The notes: generated by a model from the sequence alone, not told the origin. Positions 1 to 9,195 are shown, numbered from the stretch's first letter. The stretch: DNA of 64,000 nucleotides from Thalassotalea_H castellviae (GCF_031846185.1 NZ_JAVRIF010000010.1:1-64000); one strand, 5' to 3'. Numbers and translations are program-made.

Positions 1-17
1 TAGGTCTCCCTGAAGAA

Positions 18-72
18 GTGGAGCGCATTTTAGGGAATTATCTCAAACCTGCAAGTCTTTTTTTCGATCTTT
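18..72 (-). promoter_or_regulatory. Probable rRNA operon P1 promoter, reading off the left edge
   Basis: On the minus strand there is a -35 TTGCAG (54-49), a 16-nt spacer, a -10 TAAAAT (32-27) and a GCGC discriminator (26-23), giving a start near 18-20. The block AATTCCCTAAAATGCGC closely follows the E. coli rrn P1 core (AACTCCCTATAATGCGC), including the 16-nt spacing and GC-rich discriminator typical of stringently controlled promoters. An A-rich tract upstream of the -35 (about 57-72) would serve as an UP element. The rRNA genes themselves are outside the window, so the assignment rests on promoter similarity. Confidence 0.7.
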
Positions 73-397
73 TGTTTGTTCGATTAAAAATAAAACAATT
101 CTAAGTGGTGGGCATAAATATTCAGCAATGAATGGTTATATATTAGCTACTTGTACTTATACTTTGTAGATATGATTAAAAGCCAAGTGATGCATAAAAT
201 AATATTTTCCAAAAATAAAACAAAATCAGACGTTTGTTAATAGAGAATTTAATTGAATGAAGAGAGTAATAATACTTTTTAAAAGTAGTAGGTTGATACT
301 ATTGAATAAAAATTACACTTATTCTTGCACATTATTCAAAGCTGGGTAACATGTAACGGCAATTTATATTTTAAAAATAATAATTAGGTAAACTTTT
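73..397. other. Gene-free stretch between rrn-like promoter and RRM gene
   Basis: About 325 AT-rich bases separate the leftward rRNA-like promoter from the rightward RRM gene. I see no ORF with a ribosome binding site and no tRNA-like fold. Upstream of rRNA promoters such AT-rich DNA often holds Fis sites, but no convincing individual site can be pointed to here. The part next to the RRM gene should hold its promoter; cold-shock-type genes often have long 5' leaders, which would fit, but this is inference. Confidence 0.5.
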
Positions 398-844
398 ATG
401 AACTCTCCGAAACTTTTAAACGTTATTATCGCGTTGATTTTTGCTATTGTTGCTTATTTTATCGCTGATAATTTATTAAACACTTCTCTATCCATCGCAA
501 TTTTCGTCTTTATAACAGCAATTATCACTTCTTTATTTGGCTCTCAAAGCAGTTTAGCTGAAGAAGATGATGGTGAAGTCAGTACACTTTATGTAGGTAA
601 TTTACCTTATCGAGCAAACGAAGGTGCAGTAAGAGCATTGTTTTCAGAATATGGTAATGTCCATTCGGTACGCTTAATGAAAGATAAACACACAGGTAAA
701 AGACGTGGTTTTGGTTTTGTTGAGATGTCAGCCTGTGATGCAGATAATGCTGTGAGCCAGTTAAACGACTCTGAATTTCAACAACGTACGTTAAAAGTGC
801 GTGAAGCAAAAGAACGTCCAGAGAAATCTGATAACAATGAATAA
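398..844 (+). CDS. RNA-binding protein with N-terminal membrane segments and one RRM
   Basis: This 148-residue protein has two hydrophobic segments (about 6-24 and 30-48), an acidic linker (55-60) and one RNA recognition motif (about 63-138). The RRM shows RNP2 LYVGNL (64-69) and RNP1 RGFGFVEM (103-110). The charged C-terminal tail is rich in E and K. Single-RRM proteins of this type in marine gammaproteobacteria and cyanobacteria bind single-stranded RNA and are often cold-induced; the membrane anchor suggests RNA binding at the inner membrane, which is inference. It is monocistronic, followed by an intrinsic terminator at 869-894, and lies back to back with a probable rRNA promoter. Confidence 0.85.
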   Translation: MNSPKLLNVIIALIFAIVAYFIADNLLNTSLSIAIFVFITAIITSLFGSQSSLAEEDDGEVSTLYVGNLPYRANEGAVRALFSEYGNVHSVRLMKDKHTGKRRGFGFVEMSACDADNAVSQLNDSEFQQRTLKVREAKERPEKSDNNE

Positions 845-868
845 GATGAAATATTAATTTTCAATTAT

Positions 869-894
869 AAAAGCCGCATAATTTGCGGCTTTTT
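869..894 (+). terminator. Intrinsic terminator after the RRM gene
   Basis: AAAGCCGCA and TGCGGCTTT form a stem around a short TAAT loop, followed by a T run. It lies 25 nt past the RRM stop codon. The A run on the 5' side could allow use for the converging gene too. Confidence 0.85.
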
Positions 895-940
895 GTTAGC
901 TGACGGTCCAATACTTAAAGTTAATTCTTGCCGCTTATAT

Positions 941-2188
941 TTATGAAGGCTCTTTTATAAAAGGAGTTGTTACTTTTTCTAACTGTTGTAGATTTTCTTG
1001 ATAACTTTCTAAATGAGAAAACTCAGCTTCGAATACTTTTTCAAACAGTGTGAAAAATTGTCCATTTTGATTTTCTAGAAGCCTATCTGTTTGATCTTGC
1101 AATACTTGCAGTTGCTTCACGAAGTCAATCAATGGTCTCAATGTCTTCTCTTGACTTGGCAGTACTTTTTGATCGGCATTTGCCACTTCGCTATAAGCTT
1201 GACTCACTTTTGTCGTTTTACTCTGATATAACTCCATGGAAAATTCAGCGATTTGACCAGTATCAAAGCCTAAATTCATAGCGTGATCGAACGCTTTTTC
1301 GATATCACCTTTAAAAAAATCTTTCTGCAACATATTGACATCTTTAATTAATGAAGCAATTGCTTGTTGTTCATCGTCACTAATATCGCCTTCAATCGTG
1401 TAGCTAAAATGCGTAGTTCGATAGCTAGAACTTGAAGATTCAAATCTTTCCACTTGATCTTTGTCATTCGTATACCTGTCATTTTTTTCTGCTTGTTGAA
1501 TATCACTAAATGCAATGCTGACTTTGTCGCCATCTAGTGTGGTGATAACTAGATCACTTGTTCTTTTTGATGATGCGTAAAGCTCTGTATTCAAGGACGT
1601 TACTATATTTTCAGAGTCTAACTTTGAAACCTCAGAATCTTCAGATTTTTCAGCTTGGTTATTAGTTGGAAAATAGGATTGTTCTAACTCATCAATTCCC
1701 TGAAAAATTAATCCTCGGCTTTTTTCAATACCATTTGTAAGCTCATCATCAAGCACACCTAATTCATCTAATTCACCAAGCGCTTGTTCAAAACCTCGTG
1801 TCACCCCAGTTCTTGCTTGGTTAAACATAGCTTCTAACTCATCATTTGAACTTCCTTCTTCTTTTGCTAAACGAATTCTTCCACCAATAAAGTTCAAAAC
1901 GTTTTCCGCGACTTTTTCAAAATCAAACAAGGAAGTGTTATTTTCTTCTATTACATCAATTTCTTCCGATGTGATTATCTCTCGGCTGCTAGATGAAAAC
2001 TGCATAGATATCGAGTGTTGAACAACCTTCATCCCTAATGGACCATTACCTGTCAACGCCACATTATCTAATATCTCTTGTCGATACGATTCTAATGGAT
2101 GAGCCCTATGATGTTCATGAGCTTTAGTTGTATGATTTCTTTGAGGTATTTGTGCATCAGCTATATTATCTACTTTATTCATCATCAT
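941..2188 (-). CDS. DUF5610 domain-containing protein
   Basis: A 415-residue, hydrophilic, acidic and Q-rich protein with no signal peptide or membrane segment. The N-terminal third resembles DUF5610: a region around residues 35-165 with a block LESYRQEILDNVALTGNGPLG... leading into an FDFEKVAENVLNFIGGRI helix and a conserved GVTRGFEQALGEL segment. The C-terminal half has predicted helices and an RTTHFSYTIEGDIS segment also seen in such proteins from Vibrio and Shewanella. The function is unknown. The start is MMMNK, with other ATGs adjacent, so the first residue is uncertain by a few codons. It converges on the RRM gene and is divergent from trmA. Confidence 0.7.
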   Translation of the reverse strand: MMMNKVDNIADAQIPQRNHTTKAHEHHRAHPLESYRQEILDNVALTGNGPLGMKVVQHSISMQFSSSSREIITSEEIDVIEENNTSLFDFEKVAENVLNFIGGRIRLAKEEGSSNDELEAMFNQARTGVTRGFEQALGELDELGVLDDELTNGIEKSRGLIFQGIDELEQSYFPTNNQAEKSEDSEVSKLDSENIVTSLNTELYASSKRTSDLVITTLDGDKVSIAFSDIQQAEKNDRYTNDKDQVERFESSSSSYRTTHFSYTIEGDISDDEQQAIASLIKDVNMLQKDFFKGDIEKAFDHAMNLGFDTGQIAEFSMELYQSKTTKVSQAYSEVANADQKVLPSQEKTLRPLIDFVKQLQVLQDQTDRLLENQNGQFFTLFEKVFEAEFSHLESYQENLQQLEKVTTPFIKEPS

Positions 2189-2346
2189 AATCTCAAAAAA
2201 TAGGTGTGTAACGTTATCGGCAAAATTGCAAAAAACTTAATGAAAGTTGCTCACTTGCTATATTTATACTAGACAAAATTTTGATGAACGCTAAACTCTG
2301 CGCTCTTTATTCAGTGCGCCATTAATAACAAACCTAAGGTAATTTC

Positions 2347-3441
2347 ATGTTTAGTCATATAGATCCAATCAATTACGATAAGCAATTGCTTGAAAAGCAA
2401 GAAAATATGACAGCTTTATTTCGTGATTTTAACTTTTCTGGCTTTGATATATTTACTTCAGAGCCGATGAATTATCGCCAAAGAGCGGAATTTAGAGTAT
2501 GGCATGATGGTGATGATTTGTATTACATCATGTTTGATCAAGCAACGAAGAAAAAATTTAAAGTAGAATATTTCCCTGTTGCTTGTACCTTAATTAATGA
2601 ACTAATGTCAGCCTTATTAACGATGGTTCGCGATAAACCAATGTTAAGAGAACGCCTTTTTCAAGTAGACTTTCTTGCGACATTAAGCGGTGAAGCAGTT
2701 ATTAGTTTACTTTATCATAAACAATTAAGTGATGAATGGCAGCAACAAGCACTCTGGCTGAAAGCACAATTAGCAAAAATTTGTCCGATAAATATTATCG
2801 GTAGAGCGAAAAAACAAAAAATCATTCTCGAGCAAGATTTTGTTACCGAAAAATTGACTGTTGCTGGTCAAGAATTGATCTACCAGCAAGTTGAAAATAG
2901 CTTTACCCAACCTAACGCTAAAGTAAATGAAAAGATGTTAACGTGGGCGCAAGATGCAACGAGAGATAAAGGTGGTGATTTAGTTGAGTTATATTGTGGT
3001 AACGGTAATTTTAGTATTGCCCTTGCAGCAAATTTTGATCGAGTCATTGGTACAGAAATCTCCAAAACGTCAGTCAAGTCAGCACAAATTAATATCGCTC
3101 AAAATAACATTTCAAATATTGATATTGTTAGAATGTCGAGTGAAGAGTTTAGCCAAGCGATGAATGGCGAAAGAAAGTTTCGTCGCCTAGAAGGCTTTGA
3201 TTTAACGAGCTATAACTACGACAGTGTCTTGGTAGATCCGCCAAGGGCTGGCTTAGACCCTGATAGTATTGAGTTAGTCAGTCGATTCAAGCACGTGGTT
3301 TATATTTCATGTAATCCTGAAACTTTAAAGGATAATTTAACGGAATTAGTTAAAACCCATAAAATAGAAAAAATGGCCTTGTTTGATCAGTTTCCGTACA
3401 CCCATCATATAGAAACAGGGGTGATTTTAACAAAACGCTAA
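2347..3441 (+). CDS. trmA: tRNA (uracil-5-)-methyltransferase
   Basis: TrmA makes 5-methyluridine at position 54 of the T-loop of tRNAs using SAM. The 364 residues match the E. coli enzyme in length (366). An N-terminal RNA-binding part precedes the SAM-binding motif ELYCGNGNFS (214-223), VDPPRAG (296-302) and the nucleophile loop ISCNPETL with Cys322. The E. coli TrmA branch lacks the TRAM domain and iron-sulfur cysteines of RlmCD, and so does this protein. An AGGT lies a few bases before the ATG. The order trmA-fabR-sthA is conserved in Enterobacteria, which supports the calls for all three. Confidence 0.96.
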   Translation: MFSHIDPINYDKQLLEKQENMTALFRDFNFSGFDIFTSEPMNYRQRAEFRVWHDGDDLYYIMFDQATKKKFKVEYFPVACTLINELMSALLTMVRDKPMLRERLFQVDFLATLSGEAVISLLYHKQLSDEWQQQALWLKAQLAKICPINIIGRAKKQKIILEQDFVTEKLTVAGQELIYQQVENSFTQPNAKVNEKMLTWAQDATRDKGGDLVELYCGNGNFSIALAANFDRVIGTEISKTSVKSAQINIAQNNISNIDIVRMSSEEFSQAMNGERKFRRLEGFDLTSYNYDSVLVDPPRAGLDPDSIELVSRFKHVVYISCNPETLKDNLTELVKTHKIEKMALFDQFPYTHHIETGVILTKR

Positions 3442-3480
3442 ACCAGCATAGTTAATAATGACTTGAGGACAACCACTGAC

Positions 3481-4104
3481 TTAAGGTTTTGGAGTTTCTA
3501 TGCGCTGCGCAAGCTCCATCGCACCTCGCGCAATAAAACGTAACTGTTGAATAGTGCGATAAGCGAGTTGTTCTCTGTCTTTTTTATCAGCATCTAACGC
3601 ATCTGAGCCAGCACTAAAAACAATAGTAACAGCCGCATTTGCTTGTAATGCCGCAACTTCAGCATCTAATTTATTAGCCTGTTGTAAATAATCACAAAGC
3701 TCTAGCGTAAAATAGCTAATTTCTCTGTTTACCGCAGCACGAAAAGCCGGCGATGTCCCTGAGCGTTCGCGTAAAAGTAAACGAAAAATATTGCCGTTAC
3801 TTTCAATAAACTCCATAAAAATTCGGACAGAAATTTGAATGACAGAACCACCTTTTTCAATGCGTTGGCGTGCTTGACGCATTAACTGACGAAGCGTTAA
3901 CCCTGCTTCATCAACTAAAGTAAGACCTAACTCATCCATATCTGAAAAATGACGATAAAATGATGTTGGCGCTAACCCCGCTTCTTTCGCGACTTCTCGT
4001 AAACTCAAACTTGAAAAACTCCGATCAGCACTTAACTGGCCTAATGCAGCATCAATTAATTGTCGACGTGTTTTTTCTTTTTGTTGCGCTCGAATTCCGC
4101 TCAT
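3481..4104 (-). CDS. fabR: TetR-family unsaturated fatty acid repressor FabR
   Basis: FabR is a dimeric repressor that senses the balance of unsaturated and saturated acyl thioesters and represses unsaturated fatty acid genes. This protein is 207 residues with a TetR helix-turn-helix at about 12-58 (REVAKEAGLAPTSFYRHF) and a helical ligand-binding domain. It is divergent from a delta-9 desaturase gene, and a FabR-type palindrome lies in the 201-bp gap between them at 4255-4272. The neighbours trmA and sthA match the E. coli fabR locus. It probably controls the desaturase, and possibly itself. Confidence 0.93.
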   Translation of the reverse strand: MSGIRAQQKEKTRRQLIDAALGQLSADRSFSSLSLREVAKEAGLAPTSFYRHFSDMDELGLTLVDEAGLTLRQLMRQARQRIEKGGSVIQISVRIFMEFIESNGNIFRLLLRERSGTSPAFRAAVNREISYFTLELCDYLQQANKLDAEVAALQANAAVTIVFSAGSDALDADKKDREQLAYRTIQQLRFIARGAMELAQRIETPKP

Positions 4105-4254
4105 TTTTCTACCTTAGCTTATTACTACCTTTAATATGATACTGAAATTAAAGTGTATTACTAGCACTTAAAAGCAACTTCAAACTGATGAATTATTCAA
4201 ACTTAGTTAAAGAGTCGAATTAATACTTGACTCATCTGGTATGACAACTAAAAT

Positions 4255-4272
4255 AGCGTACACGTGTACACT
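4255..4272. promoter_or_regulatory. FabR operator
   Basis: AGCGTACACGTGTACACT is an 18-bp near-palindrome whose 12-bp core (4258-4269) is perfect. It has the AGCGTACA half-site known for FabR operators in gammaproteobacteria. It lies 34 bp before the desaturase start, in the promoter region, and about 150 bp from the fabR start. Repression of the desaturase when unsaturated lipids are plentiful is the expected outcome. Confidence 0.8.
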
Positions 4273-4305
4273 GAAAGTTTTATTTAGAGATTACCCGGAA
4301 GATTC

Positions 4306-5424
4306 ATGAAAAAACCTAAACTTATTTGGTTGAATGTCGCTGTTTTCGTCATCACCTTTTTATTTGCAGCAATAGCTGTGCCTTATAGAGCAATTACCCA
4401 CGGTTTTGATAGTGCAGAAATCATCATGGCATTGTTGTGTTTTATTTATTGTGGCATGTCAATTACTGCCGGGTATCATCGTTTATGGTCTCATAAAACT
4501 TATCAAGCACATTGGTCATTACGCATCATCTACGCTTTAGGTGGAGCTTTTGCATTACAAAACAGTATATTACATTGGTCATCTGATCATCGAGTACACC
4601 ACAAACATGTCGATAATAATGATGTCGATCCTTATTCCGCTAAGAGAGGATTTTGGTACTCTCACATTGGTTGGATGCTAAGAGAATACCAAGCACATCG
4701 ATATACCAATTATGAGAATGTGCGGGATTTACAAAAAGATCCCATTGTTATGTGGCAACATAAACATTATTTGTTATTAACGATTTCCCTTAACTTTGGT
4801 ATTCCACTGTTGTTTGGCTTATGGCATGGCGATGTGATCAGCAGTCTACTATTGGTTGGATTTTTACGATTGGTATTAAGCCATCACACGACTTTTTTCA
4901 TCAATTCCCTTGCTCATATTTGGGGTAAGCAAACCTACACAGAAAAAAACACCGCGCGTGATAACGGGTTTTTAGCATTTCTTACTTTTGGCGAGGGGTA
5001 TCATAATTTTCATCATATCTTTGAAAATGATTATCGTAACGGCATTCGCTGGTGGCAATTTGACCCGACAAAATGGCTGATTAAAAGCTGTGAATATCTT
5101 GGTTTAACCTATAAATTACGGAAAAGTCCTGAAGATAAAATAGAGAAAGCACGATTATCTATGATACTTAAACGTAGCCAACAAAAGCTGAGTGAGCACC
5201 CTGACGCGGAACAACTACTTGAACGTTTACAGCATGAGTACGATGCCTTAATTAATAAACTAAATGCTTACTACGATATCAAAAAAACCTTAATTGCAAA
5301 CAAGCGAGATAAACTCATCGCAGACGTAGAACGCTCAGAACTTGTTGCGCAATATAAAGAATTAAAACAGCGATTAATTGATCAGCAACAAAGTTGGCAA
5401 TTTTTTATCGAAAAACTCGCTTAA
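4306..5424 (+). CDS. Acyl-CoA delta-9 fatty acid desaturase with coiled-coil tail
   Basis: A membrane-bound di-iron desaturase that would insert a cis double bond in acyl chains, adjusting membrane fluidity in the cold. It has 372 residues. Two hydrophobic pairs (about 5-60 and 160-195) flank the three histidine boxes: HRLWSH (about 59-64), HRVHHKH (about 95-101) and HNFHH (about 244-248). The last 95 residues are charged, helical and likely coiled coil (KRSQQKLSEHPDAEQLLE...), beyond the desaturase core. The upstream FabR box and the divergent fabR gene indicate regulation by membrane unsaturation. Substrate form (CoA, ACP or phospholipid) cannot be read from the sequence. Confidence 0.93.
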   Translation: MKKPKLIWLNVAVFVITFLFAAIAVPYRAITHGFDSAEIIMALLCFIYCGMSITAGYHRLWSHKTYQAHWSLRIIYALGGAFALQNSILHWSSDHRVHHKHVDNNDVDPYSAKRGFWYSHIGWMLREYQAHRYTNYENVRDLQKDPIVMWQHKHYLLLTISLNFGIPLLFGLWHGDVISSLLLVGFLRLVLSHHTTFFINSLAHIWGKQTYTEKNTARDNGFLAFLTFGEGYHNFHHIFENDYRNGIRWWQFDPTKWLIKSCEYLGLTYKLRKSPEDKIEKARLSMILKRSQQKLSEHPDAEQLLERLQHEYDALINKLNAYYDIKKTLIANKRDKLIADVERSELVAQYKELKQRLIDQQQSWQFFIEKLA

Positions 5425-5498
5425 AAAACAATTTATTAGTTACCTAATCCCCATTTCCTGCTAAAATTTTTATATCCGTAGGAACTGGGGTTACAGTC

Positions 5499-6935
5499 TT
5501 GACTAAGCAAACATCTTCAACAAGCAAAAAAAGTAAAAAACAATCATTCGATTTTGATGCAATCATCATAGGTACCGGCCCTGGTGGCGAAGGTACTTCA
5601 ATGGAACTTTCAAAAAGAAATAAGAAAGTCGCTATTGTTGAACGATATAAGGATGTTGGCGGGGGTTGTACACATTGGGGCACCATCCCTTCAAAGGCAT
5701 TACGTCAAAGTGTAAGACGATTAATAGAATACAACTCAAATCCATTATTTCGCCAACATGAAAAAGCCAAACACTTAACTTTTCCTGATATTTTGCAACA
5801 TGCTGCAGCAGTGATCAGAAAACAAGTGCAATTGCGCAGTGGTTTCTATGATAGAAATAGAGTGGAACACATTGTCGGTGAAGCGTCATTTGTAGATAAA
5901 AACACCTTACAAATTTTAAAAAGTGATGGTTCTGTTGAACAAATAACAGCGGCACAAATTGTTATCGCCACTGGTTCTCGTCCTTATCGACCTGATGACA
6001 TTAACTTTAAGCATTCCCGCGTATATGACTCAGATACAATTTTATCATTAACCCATGACCCACGTTCTATCATCATTTATGGTGCAGGTGTTATAGGTAG
6101 TGAATATGCATCAATATTTAGAGGCTTAGGCGTTAAAGTAGATTTAATTAATACGCGTGATCGTCTACTTTCCTTCCTTGATGATGAAATGTCTGACTCA
6201 TTAAGTTATCACTTATGGAACAATGGTGTGGTAATTCGCCACGGTGAACAAATTAAGCGTGTTGAAGAAACAGAAGAAGCTGTTGTTGTTCATTTAGAGT
6301 CAGGTAAAAAAATGCGGGCAGATTGTATGTTATTTGCCAATGGTCGCACAGGTAATACTGCTGACTTAAAAGTCGAAAATGCGGGATTAAAAGCTGATGG
6401 TAGAGGTCAGCTTAGAGTGAACGACCACTACCAAACAGACGTTGAAAATATTTATGCTGTGGGCGATGTTATTGGTTACCCAAGCTTAGCAAGTGCGGCC
6501 TACGATCAAGGTCGTTTAGCGGCTGATGCAATGATAGATCAACAAAGTACAGCTAAATTAATTGCTGATATTCCAACGGGTATTTACACCATTCCAGAAA
6601 TTAGTTCTGTCGGTAAAACAGAACAAGAATTAACAGAAGCCAAAATACCTTATGAAGTTGGTCGTGCTCAGTTTAAACACCTTGCACGAGCGCAAATTGC
6701 CAATAGTTTAGTTGGTTCATTAAAAATTCTATTTCATCGTGAAACAAAAGAAATTTTAGGGATTCATTGTTTTGGTGAAAATGCAGCAGAAATTATTCAC
6801 ATTGGCCAAGCAATCATGCAACAAAAAGGTGGCGGTAATACTATTGAATACTTTGTGAATACCACCTTCAATTATCCAACCATGGCTGAAGCCTTTAGGG
6901 TAGCCGCATTAAATGGACTTAATCGTTTATTTTAA
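5499..6935 (+). CDS. sthA: Soluble pyridine nucleotide transhydrogenase
   Basis: SthA (UdhA) is a soluble FAD flavoprotein that transfers hydride from NADPH to NAD+. The 478 residues have an N-terminal FAD motif GTGPGGEG (25-32), a second dinucleotide fold with GAGVIGSEYAS (about 197-207), and a C-terminal dimerisation domain. At the usual disulfide position it reads GGGCTHWGTIPSK with only one cysteine (Cys57), as in SthA; dihydrolipoamide dehydrogenase and glutathione reductase have two. No ATG precedes the FAD motif, so the start is TTG at 5499 behind GGAACTGGGG. The fabR neighbour matches E. coli. Confidence 0.94.
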   Translation: MTKQTSSTSKKSKKQSFDFDAIIIGTGPGGEGTSMELSKRNKKVAIVERYKDVGGGCTHWGTIPSKALRQSVRRLIEYNSNPLFRQHEKAKHLTFPDILQHAAAVIRKQVQLRSGFYDRNRVEHIVGEASFVDKNTLQILKSDGSVEQITAAQIVIATGSRPYRPDDINFKHSRVYDSDTILSLTHDPRSIIIYGAGVIGSEYASIFRGLGVKVDLINTRDRLLSFLDDEMSDSLSYHLWNNGVVIRHGEQIKRVEETEEAVVVHLESGKKMRADCMLFANGRTGNTADLKVENAGLKADGRGQLRVNDHYQTDVENIYAVGDVIGYPSLASAAYDQGRLAADAMIDQQSTAKLIADIPTGIYTIPEISSVGKTEQELTEAKIPYEVGRAQFKHLARAQIANSLVGSLKILFHRETKEILGIHCFGENAAEIIHIGQAIMQQKGGGNTIEYFVNTTFNYPTMAEAFRVAALNGLNRLF

Positions 6936-6979
6936 CAAAACGATAAGTGATTAGAATTGGTAAATATTAGGGAAAACTC

Positions 6980-7501
6980 ATGAAATTTTTTACTTTTACA
7001 CTAGTAACCTTGATGAGTTTTCTAATATTTACTACTCCTGTCGTCGCTAATGACACTAATAGTGAACAACAATTTACTGTGTATTTAGTCAGACATGCGG
7101 AAAAAGTATTGACGCAGAAAAATCCTCCTTTAACGCCATGTGGAGTTAAGCGAGCAGAACAACTGTCAGTTATGCTTGAACAAGCAAAGATAAAAACGAT
7201 CTACAGCACAAAATTCGTCAGAACAGAACAAACTGCAGCTCCACTAGCGAAAAAGCTGAATATTCAAGTACAAAGTTATTCTCCACGCGATTTAAAAGCT
7301 TTTGCAAGTAAGATCAAACAAGCAAAAAACAATACTGTGATCGTAGGGCATAGCAATACTACGCCTCAATTAACTGCGCTGATTGCCAATACTTTAGTGA
7401 AAGAGATAACTGAACAAGAATATCAAATGTTATATCAAGTACAATTTACGGGGGATAATGCTCAATTAACTCTTTTAAAACAACCACTCAGTTGTCAATA
7501 A
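6980..7501 (+). CDS. Exported histidine phosphatase superfamily protein
   Basis: A 173-residue protein with a Sec signal peptide (1-23, cut near VVA-ND). The mature part has the phosphohistidine loop LVRHAEK with His39, an Arg in YSTKFVRTEQT (about 75-85) and a second histidine in VGHSN (His124). These are the hallmarks of branch 1 histidine phosphatases such as SixA and phosphoglycerate mutase. Periplasmic members remove phosphate from varied substrates; the substrate here is unknown. It starts 44 nt after sthA and may be cotranscribed, with GGGAAA before the ATG. Confidence 0.85.
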   Translation: MKFFTFTLVTLMSFLIFTTPVVANDTNSEQQFTVYLVRHAEKVLTQKNPPLTPCGVKRAEQLSVMLEQAKIKTIYSTKFVRTEQTAAPLAKKLNIQVQSYSPRDLKAFASKIKQAKNNTVIVGHSNTTPQLTALIANTLVKEITEQEYQMLYQVQFTGDNAQLTLLKQPLSCQ

Positions 7502-7559
7502 ACTGAATGTAAATGAATAATTCCCATCCATAACGTGTTATTTTATCAAACCAATACGT

Positions 7560-7982
7560 TTACTGGTTAACGGGTACTTTGACACGCCCTGCTTTTATTA
7601 ATTTAATGTTAGTAATTTTATATGGCTTACCCCATTGTTGTATTGTCATCATATTTTCTACCTTCTCCCCCTGAATGCTCACAACTGCCCCATCTTGTTT
7701 AAAAGCATTGTCTAAATTTAGCGGTAAAAGTTTATCGCCACTATGGGTGATCAATCCGTAAAAACCTCCCTCAAAATTCAAATACTTAATTTTTGCCTGC
7801 TGCCATTTCATTGCATCATCCTTCACACCAGAAACTTTCTTATCATGTGTTACTGCATTCTTGTCTGTGACAACTGTGGTGGTATTTTCAAGAGACTTTT
7901 CTGTTGATTGCTTTTCTGCTGCTTGATTACATCCCATTAAAGTGAATGCTAATAAAGCTAAACTTGCGGTTATTTTCATCAT
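7560..7982 (-). CDS. Lipoprotein of unknown function
   Basis: A 140-residue protein with a lipoprotein signal ending in a lipobox LMGC (Cys18), followed by a Gln/Asn-rich linker to about residue 50. The C-terminal 85 residues look like a small beta-rich domain (YLNFEGGFYGLITHSG...). Asn at +2 does not block Lol transport, so an outer-membrane location is likely. I do not recognise the family. It converges on the histidine phosphatase gene with a 58-nt gap, and a SD-like AAGGAAG lies before the ATG. Confidence 0.7.
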   Translation of the reverse strand: MMKITASLALLAFTLMGCNQAAEKQSTEKSLENTTTVVTDKNAVTHDKKVSGVKDDAMKWQQAKIKYLNFEGGFYGLITHSGDKLLPLNLDNAFKQDGAVVSIQGEKVENMMTIQQWGKPYKITNIKLIKAGRVKVPVNQ

Positions 7983-8081
7983 ACTATCTTCCTTTCTACT
8001 ACGGCTTATTACTGCATATATTTATCGCAATTAAATGCTGATTGCTGACATAAGTGTACACGTCATTTAACTGGCTCACAT

Positions 8082-8106
8082 AAAAAAAGGAGCCTATAGC
8101 TCCTTT
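8082..8106 (-). terminator. Intrinsic terminator of hemE
   Basis: AAAGGAGC (8086-8093) pairs with GCTCCTTT (8099-8106) around a 5-nt loop. Read on the minus strand, a run of seven T follows the stem. It lies 21 nt past the hemE stop codon. Confidence 0.9.
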
Positions 8107-8127
8107 AAGATATCTACGTTAGATTTT

Positions 8128-9195
8128 TTACTTATGGTACTGCTTACTTTGTTCGCGCACTGCTTTGATAAAATGTCCGGCATGCTCTGGGTTTACATCA
8201 GGGTGGATACCGTGACCTAAGTTAAAAACATGGCCTGTACCGCCTTCTCCGAAGCCCTTAAGGATAGTTGCAACTTCTTCTTCAATACGCGCTTTAGGTG
8301 CATACAACATGGAAGGGTCCATATTGCCTTGTAAAGCAACTTTATCACCAATGCGCGCTTTCGCGTTAGCAATATCAATTGTCCAATCAAGGCCAACCCC
8401 ATCACAACCTGTTGCCGCGATGCTTTCTAACCACATGCCACCATTTTTGGTAAACAAAGTTACTGGAACTTTTCTGCCATCGTTTTCACGCGTTAAGCCA
8501 TCAACAATCTTAGCCATATATTGCAATGAGAAGTCTTTATAGTCACGTGGTGATAAAACTCCACCCCAAGTATCGAATACCATGACGGACTGAGCACCTG
8601 CAGCAATTTGAGCGTTCAAGTAAGAAATAACCGAGTCCGCTAATTTATCTAAAAGCAAATGGAGCGTTTGAGGCTCTGCAAACATCATTTTTTTAATCTT
8701 GGTAAATGCTTTAGAACTACCACCTTCAACCATATAAGTTGCTAATGTCCACGGACTACCTGAGAAACCAATTAATGGCACTCGCCCTTTTAGTTCTTTA
8801 CGAATAGAACGAACAGCATTCATTACATATTGCAACTCGCCTTCTGGATCTGGATGACCAATTTTTTCTACGTCAGCTTTACACGTTATAGGACGCTCAA
8901 ACTTTGGCCCTTCTCCCGTTTCAAAATATAAACCTAATCCCATGGCGTCTGGAATCGTTAAAATATCACTGAATAAAATTGCTGCATCTAACTCAAAACG
9001 GCGAAGAGGTTGAATGGTGACTTCGGTGGCAAGTTCAGTATTACGGCATAGCGCCATAAAATCGCCAGCATCTTTACGTACTTCTTTATATTCAGGTAAA
9101 TAACGACCTGCTTGTCGCATCATCCATACAGGAGTGTAATCTACAGGCTGACGCATTAACGCGCGTAAATAAGTATCGTTTTTTAATTCAGTCAT
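8128..9195 (-). CDS. hemE: Uroporphyrinogen decarboxylase
   Basis: HemE removes four carboxyl groups from uroporphyrinogen III to give coproporphyrinogen III in cytoplasmic heme synthesis, without a cofactor. The 355 residues match the family (E. coli 354). The N-terminal active-site signature RQAGRYLPEY (about 25-34) holds the substrate-binding arginine, and GFSGSPWTLATYM (about 143-155) and the C-terminal NLGHGI are also intact. The gene is followed by a clear terminator and looks monocistronic. It is bounded upstream by a gene-free region that carries a rightward sRNA candidate. Confidence 0.97.
   Translation of the reverse strand: MTELKNDTYLRALMRQPVDYTPVWMMRQAGRYLPEYKEVRKDAGDFMALCRNTELATEVTIQPLRRFELDAAILFSDILTIPDAMGLGLYFETGEGPKFERPITCKADVEKIGHPDPEGELQYVMNAVRSIRKELKGRVPLIGFSGSPWTLATYMVEGGSSKAFTKIKKMMFAEPQTLHLLLDKLADSVISYLNAQIAAGAQSVMVFDTWGGVLSPRDYKDFSLQYMAKIVDGLTRENDGRKVPVTLFTKNGGMWLESIAATGCDGVGLDWTIDIANAKARIGDKVALQGNMDPSMLYAPKARIEEEVATILKGFGEGGTGHVFNLGHGIHPDVNPEHAGHFIKAVREQSKQYHK

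Noticed and set aside
8051..8066. AGTGTACACGT near the lipoprotein gene, like a FabR half-site
   Set aside because: Only one good half and no link of that lipoprotein to lipid synthesis; the full palindrome is at 4255-4272.
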